Shown here piece after piece: positions 46,715 through 58,029 of a stretch of 64,000 nucleotides of DNA; position 1 is the stretch's first letter, and each line of letters opens with the position of its first letter. Below the pieces are notes generated by a model. It worked only from the letters and a program-made list of their open reading frames with translations. It had not been told where the DNA came from and did not search any database. Made by a program: the position numbers and the translations under genes. The DNA is from Girardinichthys multiradiatus (lineage: Eukaryota; Chordata; Actinopteri; Cyprinodontiformes; Goodeidae). The stretch lies in assembly GCF_021462225.1 (NCBI RefSeq), contig NC_061794.1:16323784-16387783 (forward strand), in the 5' to 3' direction.

Positions 46715-47092
46715 TTACAGGCATAAGCATCCAGCTCCCAGCAGCAGAAGCAAAGCATGTAGCTTTGGGCCACTCAGTTCAGTACCACTGTCTGTCTGTA
46801 CTTCCTGTAAAGCTGTTTGACTGCCCGTACCAGCAAAATCTCTTCCTCCAAAAGTAGTCTCAGAGGCACTTCTTGTTGCGGAAGCTGTTCTGGTCTCTGC
46901 TGTGTTTCCAGCACTTCCATCAGCTTTTCCTCCATTAGACGCCCCGTCTTTGGGGGCCTGCCATTCAGAGATTTCCACATCTGCACTCTTGTACCACTGG
47001 CATTGGAAGTCTTTTTTCCAGATCTCAGCTGGATCCAGTTCAGCTGCTTTAGTCCCTGCATCAGGCTGTTCGGTGGCTTCTGCTCGCTCTGC
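46715..47092 (-). CDS. Hyaluronidase-like terminal exon: linker and GPI-type tail
   Basis: This exon codes residues 416-540. The acceptor is CTCTCAG. AEIWKKDFQCQWYKS matches the end of the family's EGF-like region, but one Cys of the C-x-C pair and the later Cys are missing. A stretch rich in Gly, Ala, Ser and Thr follows, then a hydrophobic C-terminus ending at the stop codon, as in GPI-anchored proteins. Confidence 0.88.
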   Translation of the reverse strand, partial: AERAEATEQPDAGTKAAELDPAEIWKKDFQCQWYKSADVEISEWQAPKDGASNGGKADGSAGNTAETRTASATRSASETTFGGRDFAGTGSQTALQEVQTDSGTELSGPKLHALLLLLGAGCLCL

Positions 47093-50000
47093 CTGAGAGA
47101 GAGAACAATAACAGTGGTTCTTTTCAAAGATTAATGTCATTATTTTATATTTTACAATATCCATCCACGCTAGAGTAGAAATGAAAAACTCACATTCTAG
47201 CATGCTTAGTTGTATCTTTAGTTTTTTCTGAATTGAATTTATCACACAAAAGACCTTAAGAAAAAAAGAAATGTTTATCTCTAGGCAAGGTTGTGACTGC
47301 TTCTGTGTATAGTTTACTGTTGCAGCAGTGGTTTGTATGTGCTTATTCTGACAGTAATTGAGAAGAGAAGCACGTCATCTAAATTGTGCTCTAAATATTC
47401 CTCTTTATTACCTTTTCCGTTGCCTTCTCTGCTGCACTGGATTGGGCTGGAAGATGGAGATAAGCAGAGCTATCTTGATTTTGACGAACACACCGACCCT
47501 TCCCCTGGCAAAGGGAGACTGAACAGGATTGAGTTGCAGTGGTAACGTTGACGGAGTAAGGGCCCAGGACTTTACGAACAAACACTGCCAGGTCTTGGCA
47601 TTCTCTCTGGGGACAGATGGGCAGAATTACATGAGTGGATGATAGAAACAAAGGTATATAGGATGATAGATGCAAAAAGCAAGTTTCATTTATAAAGATC
47701 GAAGTTTGACAGGCCCTGATTAGTGAACTCTGGTAGACATGCCGGTTGACGCACAAATTGCACAAGAAAAAAGGTTTGAAGCATAAATAAGAAAGAAAGA
47801 AAAAAATAAAACAGTAAAGCTGTATGCTGAGCTGTTAACTTAAAAAATTATGAGCCCCGCACAGTGCCTTGCAAAAATGTCTAAACCCCATAAACATTTG
47901 AACATTTTGCAATTTCACCGCCACACCTTTCAATGTATTTTATGTACTGGCTCAACAGAAAATAGTGGAGGCATAATGATACATAGTTCTTTTTACAAAT
48001 AAAAATCTGATCTTCCCCACAGCCTAATGTCCCCACCACTGTGTTTCATGCTGGGGATGGTGTATACAGGTTGATGAGAGGTTTCATGTGGTTGAATCTG
48101 TTAACAGGACTAAGTATTGCTGCATTTGAAGAATGTGGAGAAAAAAACTTCCAATTTGCAGTTTACCACAAGCCATCCATACAGCAAACATGTGGAAGAT
48201 GTGGTCAGATTAGAACATATTTGAACTTTTTGCTTTGTTGTTGAAAACTCTCTCACCGCATATCAATTTAAATACACCATCCTATGGTGACAGCATCATG
48301 CTGTGGAGCTGCATTTCCTCAGCAAGAGCACAAAGCTGATAAGTTGATGGTAAGATGGATGGAGCCACATTGAGGGTAATCCTGTACAAAAACCTGTTTG
48401 AGGCTACAAAAGACTAGGGCAGATATTTACCTACCAGCAAGAAAACTCTAAACAGGCAGCCAGAACTATTCAATTTCAACCTTTAGATAACATAAAGCTG
48501 GTAGAGACAAACCTTCAAAGACTAATAATTGTAGTGAAAGGTGGTAAGGGCAACTAAATGCAAAGGCACTCCACACTTCAGGTTTTGATTTGTAAAACAA
48601 CTTTGAAAACCATGTTTCATTTCTATTAATCTTTACAATTATGTCCTATTTTGTTTTATTCTGCCACATTAAATACCAATAATATATATAGGTTTGTGCT
48701 TGTAACGTGATCAAATCTAAGAATGTTCAAAGTGGGGGGAAATACCTTTATAAGCAATTTTTATAGTGATTTTACATGGTTTTGTTTTATCGAGTACCTC
48801 TGTTTTCATTTCACTTCTATCCCAGATGACAACTCCTGCAGTTCCCATGGCAGCACTCTCTCCTATAGTGTTGATGAGGTCAGCCTTAAAAAAAAAAGCA
48901 AAATTTTCCCAAAGTAAGTTTTGATCACTTTGTGGTATTGCACTGGACCAACTACTGGATTACTGTTATTTCTTACCTGTGATAAGAAAGTTTTAGTGGA
49001 AGCATAAACACTCTTTATCAAAGGAAAAACAGGTAGATCGAAGTCTGCTCCAGCCACAGATGCTAATCGTAGTGCTTCTTTTATTTGACTTGATAAAAAG
49101 GACCTGGCTGCCACAGTCCCGCCCTGCAGAAAAATGTATATTTACACAATAAACCAAGTAAAAAAAATTATTATTTTCATAACTGTCTTCTTTAGATTAT
49201 ATTTTATTGCCAGTTATGGCCCCTCAGGATGACTCAGAGTATGGACAGTGGACACAGAACTCTGTGGACTGGTGCCAGCAGAACTATCTCGTGATCAGTG
49301 CAAGGAAAACTAAGGAGCTGGGGGTGGATTTCTGCAGGTGTAAGTACCTGGATACCTGGATGTTCACCTGAACAATAAACTAGACTGGAGTCACAACACT
49401 GATGCTATTAACATCAAGGGTCAGAGCAGACTCTACCTGCTAAGAGGACCCACGTTTAAGAACCTTTATCCTTTATTGTCCAACAGTGGGGGCATTCAGG
49501 TGTATTGGCATAAAAGTGATAGGCAAATGGAAGCATGTACATAAAAGTAAAAAATAAGAATTGGAGACTGTACAGTAAGGGAAACATTTATAGCACAAGA
49601 AAAAATAATTTACATTTATTACAAATAACATACTCAGATTTAAAGAAATGTGCAACTGAGTAGGGTAATTCTGAAAATGTACAAAATGTTTGTGTATATT
49701 TGTGCTTAAAAAGAACAGAATATTTACTAGAAATTGATAAAATGAAAATAACAGCAGGGATGTGAATACTTATTGAGCTTGTTGGGAGAAGTGATGGTTA
49801 TAAAGATAACGCTCTGTTGTGCTCCAAGGGTGCAGCAGCCTGTTACTGAAGGAGCTCTCCGGTTCTGCAACAGGTTTATGTATAGGGTGGGAGACATTGT
49901 CTAACAGTGATGTTATTTTTGCTAGAGTTCTTCTGTCTCCCGCCACCTGCACTGGTTCGAGGGGGCATCCTAGGACAGAGCTGGCCTTCCTAATGAGCTT

Positions 50001-53000
50001 ATCTAATCATTTTCTCTCAGCTGTAGATAAGCTGCAGCTCGAACAAACTATTCGATAGAAGATGGCTGATGCTACCACGGAGTCAGGAAAGGTCTTAAGG
50101 AATGCCCTCTGCACTGCAAAACATCTCAGCTTCCTTAGCAGATAGAATCTGCTCTGACCCTCTCTGTAAAAAGCATCAGTGTTGTGACTCCAGTCTAGTT
50201 TATTGTTTAAGTAAACACCCAGGTACTTATGAGAGTCCATGATCACATACACGTTTGCATTAATGACAACAATTCACATTACCAAAGACACTTACACAAC
50301 CACCAGGGGAGGGAAGCTGCCCTTCTTGGTGGGGTATTATCTGTGTGGGTGCTCATGCCATTTCCCATAGTAGTGAGCCCCCGTCTAGTGGCCTATGGCT
50401 ACCGGAGGTGTGTTAGGCTGGTTGAGGGCTGCGCGGGCCGCGCTGGACTCTGGTGGGTATCCCTCCCTCTAGACCTCTTGGGACTTGCCCCCCAGGGTGA
50501 AATACAATGTTTGCCTCTCCTACCTTAGTCCCTCTGGGTTCCGACTGCTGTGGTGAGCTGGTGCGCGCCTGACGTGTTGGGAGCTCTGGGGGGGGGGTCT
50601 CCCCTGCTTGGTGCCAGGCGGTCTTGCTGCCGGCGTTGGTGCGGTCCTGGGCCTGAGGGGGACCTGTTCCCAGGCTTGCCTGCACGGCTGGGGTGATGGC
50701 GTGGCTGGGTCTGAGGGACTCAGTGTCCTGCGTCTCACTCTGTACCTGTTTGTCCCTGGGACTGCTGCCCCTGTGCCTTGCTCGCGACCTACTGCCATGC
50801 TCTGCATATGGCTGTCGGGCCCTACAGCAGCCTTCTGGAGCCAGGTCTACCTGTCCTTTGCTGCTCTTATGTGCCGTGGATTGCAGGCCTTCTACCGTTC
50901 TCACCACACTTAAAAATGTACAAACCTGCACTCACACACACCCACTCAACACAAACACACTTATATCTACTCACGCAATTAGGATACTGTCTTGAGATAT
51001 CCTTTTTGTAGAACAAAACTGCCCTTGCACATGTAGACAACCATCTGCTCCATATTGTATTCCTGCATAGCCGCAACAAAATATGTAAAAAAAAAAAAAT
51101 GTGTACAATCTTGTTCCCTGGATGTGGACCGATGTGAGTGTGGTGGGTCTGTTACTGTGGAAATCCATCAACAGCATCAGTTTTCCCTGCGTTGGTCAGA
51201 AGATGGTTCCACTGGCACCAGTTCACAAAGTCCTGTGTCCACTGTATTCTAAATCGTCTTCACCTGTGATGAGACCGACTATGGCAGTGTGAGACATGGT
51301 AATGCTCAGATGGGCAGAGCTCAGTGCAATAGGTAGATGATGGCATCATCCACCCTGATGTCAGGCTGGTAGGCGAACTGCAGCGGATCTAATGAAGATC
51401 TCACCAGGGGGTGAAGATGGTTGTGGACCAATCTCTTGAGGGTCTTTATCAGATGCAAGGTCCATGCTACTGGCCTGTAGTTGCTGAGCTCCTTCAGATG
51501 TGTGGTCTCAGACACTGGTACCACATAGGAGGTCTTCCACAGATGTGGTACTTTTCCCCAGCTTCAGACTCATGTTGAACTTCTAGCCAATGATGACACA
51601 CAGTTGTCAGGAGCCTGGAGCTAATGCAAACTGGACCTGTAGCCTTTCGCACCTTGATCTTTCGCAGCTTGTTCCTCACATGAAGTGTTGAAAGGTATGG
51701 GATGGTGGTGGGGGAGGGGGGTTGTAGGATGGAGTTCTTTGAAGTGGATGGGTGGGTGATGGCTGAGATCTGAGAGATGTGAAGTAAAGCAGGCAGACAT
51801 TGAAGGTAAGGGGGGGATTACAGCAGGGGAGACTGGGCGGGGGAGGGATGAGTGTCTGATCAAACCTATTGAAGTACTGGTTCAGATTATTCATCCACCA
51901 TAAATCTTCTATACCTTGGTTGTTTGGTTTGTAACCTAATATTGTTTTCAGGCTCTTCCAACCCCCACTGATGTTCACCTCCAGCTGGTCCTCCACATCT
52001 TCCTGTTTTTCCACCCCTGATCTTTCTTCTCAGTACTATCTGCACAGCTCTCATCTCCTCGTTGTTTCCTGATCTAAATCTCTCTTGGTTGATCCAGTAT
52101 TTGTTAGTGGAGAAAGACTGTACCTTCATGGGGGCACAATGTTGTCTAAACAGAAGTTAATGAAGTCTGTTATGCAGTATGTGATGACCACCCCACAGTT
52201 CCTAGGACCTCCACAGCCAGTGGAACATTGATGGTTCGTGACAAATTTTGAATGTTAATATCATTTAAGAACCAATCCTGAAACATCTAACTTCTTGGTA
52301 CTTGGTATGTGCTGCTGTCCTGGCTATCCTACCACCATGTTAAAGCCATTTCCATCATATCTAATTATATGTGTGATAGGGGGTAAGTTTCTGCACCTCT
52401 TTAGGGTTAGAACACTTTTCAAATACTTTGCAATGAGTATCCATATTCTGGTTGTTTTTGGGACTGTATTGTGATCTGAATCTGGTGTGAAAGGGGCCTA
52501 TGATTTTGATTAGCACAAACACATAAAACAGGATTTTGTTCAAGCAAAAATATGTTTTCTTCTGGTCTTTTTTGTCCTCAAAGTGTCCTGTTTGTCTCTT
52601 GCTAACGTTTGAAATAAACTATAAAAATAGAATCTGTTATTTAAAAACTGCATAAATGATACCTGCCGCTTCTCCAGGGTCAGGAGGGGGAAGAGTGCGG
52701 AGCTTCTTTTCCACAGCCACAGAAGCTCATCGTTGAGATCCATCTCTGCAGGAGGGCACTGGCCGGTGTAATTGGCTAACTGGGTTTGGGTGGGGTCGCT
52801 GTTATAGCAGCCAGGGAAAGGAGAGAAACCCCACAATGCCTTGGGTCTCAACCTTTTAACCTCACGCAGAGTCTCCACCATGACTGACTGGGCTGCTGCC
52901 TCAAAGTCCACCTGTAGCAATATGGGAGCATCTGTCAGAAATGTCTAATCATTTCCTACTTTATGACAAAAAAATTGTAAATTGTAAAGGTACATCATCG

Positions 53001-53772
53001 CTATGATGTCTTTTGTGTACTCTCACATCTGTTTTTTTTATTTTTATTTTCTGTTATCACTTTTTTATTTCTATAAATACTATTTTCATGCTTTCCTTCT
53101 TGTTTGATAAGGAAACCTTTTCTTACCACCTTTTCTTTCTTTTCTTACATTACTTTTCATCCTTTATCTCTCCCTGTAAAAAACATTTTCCTGATCTTTG
53201 CTTACCTGTGACCACTTCTCCACTTCCTCTGGGGTCCATTTAGGAAAGAAACTCCTGAGCAGTTTCCTGGATGCCTCCAGGTACATTGTCTGTTTTTCTT
53301 GGTTTCTTGACCACTGGGGGACCCACTCTGCCCAACGGAGGACCCCCAGGCCCAGGTACCTGGGGGCAGGTAAAGCCGCCTCCAAGTCCTGCTTCATCTT
53401 CTGGACATGGCCATCCAGTCGTGTGTACTGTGGAATCCCTCCGTTGATTGGTGTGTTTTTGTCTTGAAAATATGGGTAGTTACCCAGCGAATCCTCGTAA
53501 AAGACAGCTACTCGACCCTCCCGTTCCATACCAAAAGATGTGGGGTTTAGGCGGCCGATGCAGGAAGAGTCTGGGATCCCCCAGAAGATAATGAAAGGTT
53601 GTCCAGACAGGAGTGGAAGACGGGCAGGCTTTGCTGGACCAGGATTACAGGGACCAGCAAAGTAACCAATCACGATGAAGATCAGTGTGGATGAATAAAA
53701 TAGAAAATTGCACTGTGTCTGTTTTGGTAGCGGCTGTGGATCTGGATGGAACTGTGGTTCATTCCACGCCAT
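46715..53772 (-). CDS. Hyaluronidase-family protein, probably catalytically inactive
   Basis: The glycoside hydrolase 56 family cleaves hyaluronan at cell surfaces or in lysosomes. Six minus-strand exons join in phase 0: 53206-53772, 52663-52911, 48977-49123, 48798-48884, 47412-47606 and 46715-47092 (540 aa). Residues 24-38 form a hydrophobic signal-anchor. Family landmarks include RPKALWGF, NYTGQC, ND-LLWLW, INTIGESAAMGTAGVVIW and CQGKGRCV. The catalytic motif, DWE in active members, reads VLRWAEW (residues 144-150): Asp is Arg146 and Glu is Ala148. The active-site Tyr of WGFY is Ser219. An Ala/Thr/Ser-rich linker and a final LLLLLGAGCLCL tail suggest a GPI anchor as in HYAL2. The exact fish paralogue (hyal2-like or hyal6-like) is undecided. 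Confidence 0.92.
47412..47606 (-). CDS. Hyaluronidase-like exon 5: start of EGF-like region
   Basis: This exon codes residues 351-415: RECQDLAVFVRKVLGPYSVN, then TQSCSVSLCQGKGRCVRQ. The acceptor is TCCCCAG and the donor GTAATA. Confidence 0.92.
47866..48720. mobile_element. Decayed Tc1-like relic in hyaluronidase-like intron
   Basis: It starts with CAGTGCCTTGCAAAAATGT, the same end type as the relic at 3330. Further on it has 'cccaccactgtgtttcatgctgggg', 'cagcatcatgctgtggagctgc' and 'gcaactaaatgcaaaggcac', with no intact frame. Confidence 0.7.
48798..48884 (-). CDS. Hyaluronidase-like exon 4: TIGESAAMGTAGVVIW
   Basis: An 87-bp exon of 29 codons, between a long poly-T acceptor (TTTTTTTTTTAAG) and donor GTACTC. 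It reads ADLINTIGESAAMGTAGVVI and then WDRSEMKTE. It is short and split from any long open frame, but the family motif and phase 0 joins make it secure. Confidence 0.92.
48977..49123 (-). CDS. Hyaluronidase-like exon 3
   Basis: This exon codes residues 273-321: RSFLSSQIKEALRLASVAG, then DLPVFPLIKSVYASTKTFLS. The acceptor is TCTGCAG and the donor GTAAGA. Confidence 0.9.
49200..49465 (+). mobile_element. LINE fragment, plus orientation
   Basis: The plus strand reads VDWCQQNYLVISARKTKELG, then YLD and 'aataaactagactggagtcacaacactgatgc' (NNKLDWSHNTDA). It corresponds to the segment found inverted at 50110-50252, so two copies of one LINE region face each other. Confidence 0.75.
49466..49769. other. 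Intron DNA between inverted LINE fragments
   Basis: AT-rich, no feature recognised. Confidence 0.5.
49770..50252 (-). mobile_element. LINE 3' fragment, minus orientation
   Basis: The minus strand reads HKYLGVYLNNKLDWSHNTDA, GQSRFYLLRKLRCF, DSVVASAIFYRIVCSSCS and, after a frameshift, VAGDRRTLAKITSLLDNVSH and FSNRLLHPWSTTERY. This is the conserved C-terminal region of a CR1/L2-like fish LINE. Confidence 0.85.
50262..50995. repeat. GC-rich insert with CA tail inside a LINE
   Basis: A sharply GC-rich block (about 50290-50910) is followed by CACTCACACACACCCACTC (50930-50948). It separates the 3' LINE piece (49770-50252) from the upstream LINE piece (51110-52130). Its frames (101, 100 and 172 codons) overlap on both strands and look like composition effects. 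Confidence 0.5.
51110..52130 (-). mobile_element. LINE reverse-transcriptase region, minus orientation, internally deleted
   Basis: In minus-strand order it reads GWKSLKTILGYKPNNQ and LNQYFNRFDQ, then after a Pro-rich linker RKATGPVCISSRLL, LSNYRPVAWTLHLIKTLKRL, DPLQFAYQPDIRVDDAIIYL and, after a gap, a TAIVGLITGEDDLEYSG-like stretch. About 300 bp of the catalytic palm is missing at about 51305. Together with 49770-50252 it is one element in the same sense as the host gene. Confidence 0.85.
52663..52911 (-). CDS. Hyaluronidase-like exon 2: WGFSPFPGCYN to LLWLWKRSSALFP
   Basis: This exon codes residues 190-272. The acceptor is GCTACAG and the donor GTATCA, both phase 0. It holds the disulphide cysteines of GCYN and TGQC. 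The family consensus WGFYxFPDCYN is altered at Tyr (now Ser) and Asp (now Gly). Confidence 0.92.
53206..53772 (-). CDS. Hyaluronidase-like exon 1: signal anchor and altered catalytic motif
   Basis: This exon codes residues 1-189, from ATG at 53772. The preceding acceptor TTTTTCAG ends at 53816, so an upstream untranslated exon is likely. A short upstream frame starting ATGATTGACTGC lies in the leader. The donor is GTAAGC. It includes PFIIFWGIPDSSC and LRWAEWVPQWSRN. Confidence 0.9.
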
Positions 53773-53815
53773 TGAAGCAGCTCAGCTGTTCAGGCCCTCG
53801 CAGTCAATCATGTTG

Positions 53816-55570
53816 CTGAAAAACAAAGTCACTTTTGCTTAATGATGGAGGCAATTAATGAACAGAAAAACAGGATCATCACCAGTCAGAGCTGTTTTGG
53901 ATCATCGGCCAACTAATCAGCATGTCACTATAGCAAGATTAGGACCTTGTAACAAACCAATCCACAGGGAAAGCCTTTCATCATAGAAATACAGTTAACA
54001 TTATTGAGTTATATTAGACATTTAGCTGGTCTAAGGCAGAACTACTGCTCTCCACAGTTCCACTGCAAGCTGCACCTCTTCAACAAACACAAATATCTTC
54101 TCAGAAATTTGAGAAATGGGACAAAGGAAATTCAAATGACATGTTTTTCTATGTACAGTATTATAACTGCTTTGGATAAATTATAGTGGTGTTCCTTAGC
54201 TCAGAATCACACTGGTTTCATTGTCTACTACAAACTTATTAGAACTGATCAATTTAAAGTTGGCTAATTTTTTAAGTGGTATATATATATCTAACATTTG
54301 CAAAATGTCTTTAAATGGATCTACATACTACCAGTATTGTGCAATCAGTAAAAGACACGGGCCCTTTTTTTTTGTTCTGTAACAATTTAAAGTCTTTTTA
54401 AATTGGTAACATAAAAAGTCAATATTTATTGTCTTCTCATTTGTTTTCTTTCACCAGGAAACTCACATTTTGGTGACAAAAGCTAAGCGCTTGTTAGTGG
54501 TAACGACTCTCATCGAGAGCACAAATAGCTGCATGCTTTCTAACAAGCCATTAAAAAAGGAAATGTCCCTCTAAGTGAGAAGTGACTGGCAGAGATATAA
54601 TAGATACAGTTCTAAATGTCACGAAATCCTCCAAAACACGACACAAAATCCTGCTCGTTGACAAAAAAACAGACAGGAGACACCATCATTCTCCTCCTCT
54701 CATACCCTGAAGCACCTTTTCAATAATCCTGCCTCATTACATTGTTTTATAGGTGGTTTAGTGTTTTTTAATAGAAAACATCATGTAATCTTGCAACCTA
54801 ACTGGGGAGTGAATTATGTGTCAGTGAAGATGTATGAGCCATCGCTCACATTTGTTTGTATTCTTGTGCATTCTATCTAAATCTTATTTTTAACACTGCT
54901 TAATTGATTTCTGACTGATTACAACATGTCTTGGATAAATTAGTGTAACTCACACCTTTCCTTTAAAATGTAATAACTTATGCTAAATATATTTTTATCT
55001 TTTTAATCAATCCAGTTTTTTTTAGGGAAGTGCCAGTGAAAATGTCAGTGTAACAGCAAAAGAACAGTTGTGGTAATGAATGTTGACAGGTGTCAAATAA
55101 GCCTTCAGACACTCAACATTATAAGCCAATAATTCTACCATGGTCAGAGGTCATGCTGTGCATAGTGTCTTGCTGATGCCTTCTTTCTTTCTAAACCGAT
55201 TATGTAGAAAAATGTGGACAAAACAAAAAAAGAAATAGCAAGTTGGGTGCATATTCTTGCTGAAATGTTCAAATCAAGGAAATATAAAGATGATGTCAGT
55301 AGTGCTATTTCTGTTTTTGTTCACAAAATAAATGGATCTGACATAATTTTATTATGGGCCAGAAAAACAAAATACTGCATGCATGTTACATGCAGGGGAA
55401 TTGAAAAGAGTGCTTTGGATGTGAGTAAAAAAAACCTAAAATTATTAAATATTATTAGGTATATTAAGTATTATGCAATCATGGTGAAAGGAACACACAC
55501 AGTCAATTTTTCATGTTTTAATGTTTAAATGATTCTACAATATCTTTATTACTCAAATTGAATCAAAATG
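53816..55570. other. Upstream region of hyaluronidase-like gene
   Basis: One or more untranslated first exons of the minus-strand gene should lie here or further right. No CpG-rich promoter is obvious. No other gene is recognised. The 104-codon frame at 55214-55528 is unassigned. Confidence 0.45.
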
Positions 55571-55574
55571 GAAA

Positions 55575-56360
55575 ACGCTAAGTACATATAAAATACATAA
55601 CACCTTTCAGATTTCTTCTGTTTTCACTTTTTTGTCACACTTTCAGGTTTCAGATTTGCAAACAAATTACAACTTCAGACCAACATAACCTGCATAAATA
55701 CCAAAATCTGTTTTTAAATGATGTTTTTCTTTACCAAGGGTAAAAAGCCTTTCAAACCAATCTGACCATCTGTGAAAAAGTAATTAGCCTCTAAACCTAA
55801 TGACTGGTTATGCCACCCTTAGCAGGTGTTTGGGATAATAGGTAACAAGTCTTATACGTCATGGTGGAGGAATTTTGGCCCACTCTTCCTTACAGAATTG
55901 TTTTAAGTAAGCCACATTGGAGGGTTTTTGAGCATAACCAGCATGTTTAAGGGAATCGATCCAACAGCATCACAATAGGACTGAAGTCTGGAATTTGACT
56001 AGGCCACTCTGATACTTTTATTTTGTTCTCTTAGACCCGTTCAGAGGTGGACTACCTGGTGTGCTTTGGATAACTGCACTGGTACATAACCCAAATGTGC
56101 TTGAGCTAAGGTCAAAAAATCGAACCTTAATCAAGCAGCCCCAGGTCATCATACTGCCACCACTATGTTTGACTTTCAGTATAGTGTTCATTTTCTCAAA
56201 TGCTGTTTGGTTTGCATAAGATGTGATAGGATGCACTCCACTTTTGTCCTCTCGGCCCACAGAATATTTTTTCAAAAGTCTTGGGGATCATGCAGATGTT
56301 TTTTGGGCCTTTGTTTTGCCCTTTTTGTCAGCAGTGGTCGGATGCTCTGTGAACACACTA
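55575..56360 (-). mobile_element. Decayed Tc1-like relic
   Basis: Landmarks in order: 'ctaatgactggttatgccacccttagcag', 'gtggaggaattttggcccactc', 'ttgactaggccactc', 'caagtcttggggatcatgcag' (altered). These are the plus-strand view of a minus-strand fish Tc1 transposase. The minus-strand frame holds KVKHSGGSMMTWGC. Confidence 0.78.
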
Positions 56361-58029
56361 ATCTTTTAATTAATACACTTTTCAACTTCTAAGTAAAATT
56401 TGCCAAGAAGTATGTCCTTTAACACCCTTATGCATCACATTTAGAGTTTAGTTTGCCAGCTGTATTCTAGAAGAAATGTTAGTGGTTTTAAAAGATTTGC
56501 TACTGAGAATAAATAACGACCCAGATTACCGGGTTTTTCAGTAATTTTGCCATAAACGAAGTTTTGACTTTTAAAAAAGAATGTTACATTCTCATCAGCA
56601 GCATTTTCTGTTTTCAAAATGACATTAATCCAGCCTGAACGTGTTACCTTTTTGTATTGCAATAGCTGTAATCCCATTATGGTAGATGTAATCCCTATCT
56701 CACTGCTTGTAGTGAGTGGTAAATGTGAGAAGTGGCTAATCTGTTCCGGATAAGCCTCTTCTCTGTGTTTACTTTTCTGTTTGTTCAAACGCTGATCCTG
56801 TGCCTGCTGCCTCCTCTGCTCAAAGTTTTAAAAATGCACCTTATTTTTTTTTCCTGGTAGTTTAGCGTCTGTTGTTAAGACATTTTTATTTTTTTAATGG
56901 TTTATTGATATAATTCAGGAAAAATTTATTATTTGGGTTAGGTAGCTAATAGTTTATAAATGCTATTTATCAATAAAGCAGTTCAGGATTATACTTTTTT
57001 GTCCTAAGTAATTTTAAGTAGAGAAAATCATCTGATTTTTCCTCGGAGAATGTTTCCTGCTCACTTACACCTCACACTTAATGTGTTTGCCTCTCCACCA
57101 TGAAAGCCTCTAATCTGTGCCAATTAGATAAGAAATAAACTGAGGTCGGACCTGCTGGGAATTTGATTTCTTTTTTTAAATAATCCTTACACTTGCAAAT
57201 GGAAGCTGAATGCTATCATCGTCATGCTGCTAAACATTATTATTGCTTACTGGGAGTAGAGTTTTTTCAAACCGATGTAGTGTGTTTTAAGACAAAAATC
57301 TAACCTTTTCATTCTAAATTAAAGAACTTCTGTGATGTTTCCTTTTCATATTTGTTGCCTTGAACATGTTATTACTGCCTTTCTCTGACAGCGCCATTTA
57401 TGTTTCTTTCCTGCAGTGCGTTGCTCGATAAATACGGAGAAAATGAGCATAAGGAGCCAATAATGGTGTGAAAGCAGCTAAGATTAGGACGATAAATGCG
57501 TCACTTCATCTCAAAGCCAACAAAAGGACCAGTTTAGCCAGGCTGCAACAACTCAATGTTTACCAGTTAAATGGATTAGGTGGGAGTCATAGAGCTGTTC
57601 GTTCGCACAGGAGCTGTCGCCAGTTGGACGTTTACTGCTTATTTCTCTATTTTCGTGTACTTTGACGCATCTACAATAGCAACATGTGTGTATTAGAAAC
57701 TTGTTTATTTAAAGTTAACCCCGACAATATGACATCTTATATGAATTACTAGTCATCTCTTTCTTTAGCTTGAGGAGTCACCTTATGGTCCTTCATGTTC
57801 ATGAAAAATGTATTTCTTTTAACATATTTGGCTGCATTTCCTCCTTCAGCTTTCTTTATTTCCCCTTCGGTTTTTAGTTTATTCATAGCTATAGCTATCT
57901 CAGTTTAAAGTTCCCTTTTGGCTAATATAACTAATGTTCCAGATTTAAATATCACACTTCCAATAAGCAAATCAAGTCAGAACAATTTAAACGGCCTAAC
58001 ATAACTAGTTCCACTTTAAATAACTACTG
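56361..58029. other. Intergenic DNA, no gene recognised
   Basis: AT-rich; no exon-like signal stands out. Confidence 0.5.

Noticed and set aside
50413..50931. 172-codon minus-strand frame in GC island
   Set aside because: It overlaps plus-strand frames of similar length in a GC-rich block, with no domain and no start context. Likely repeat.
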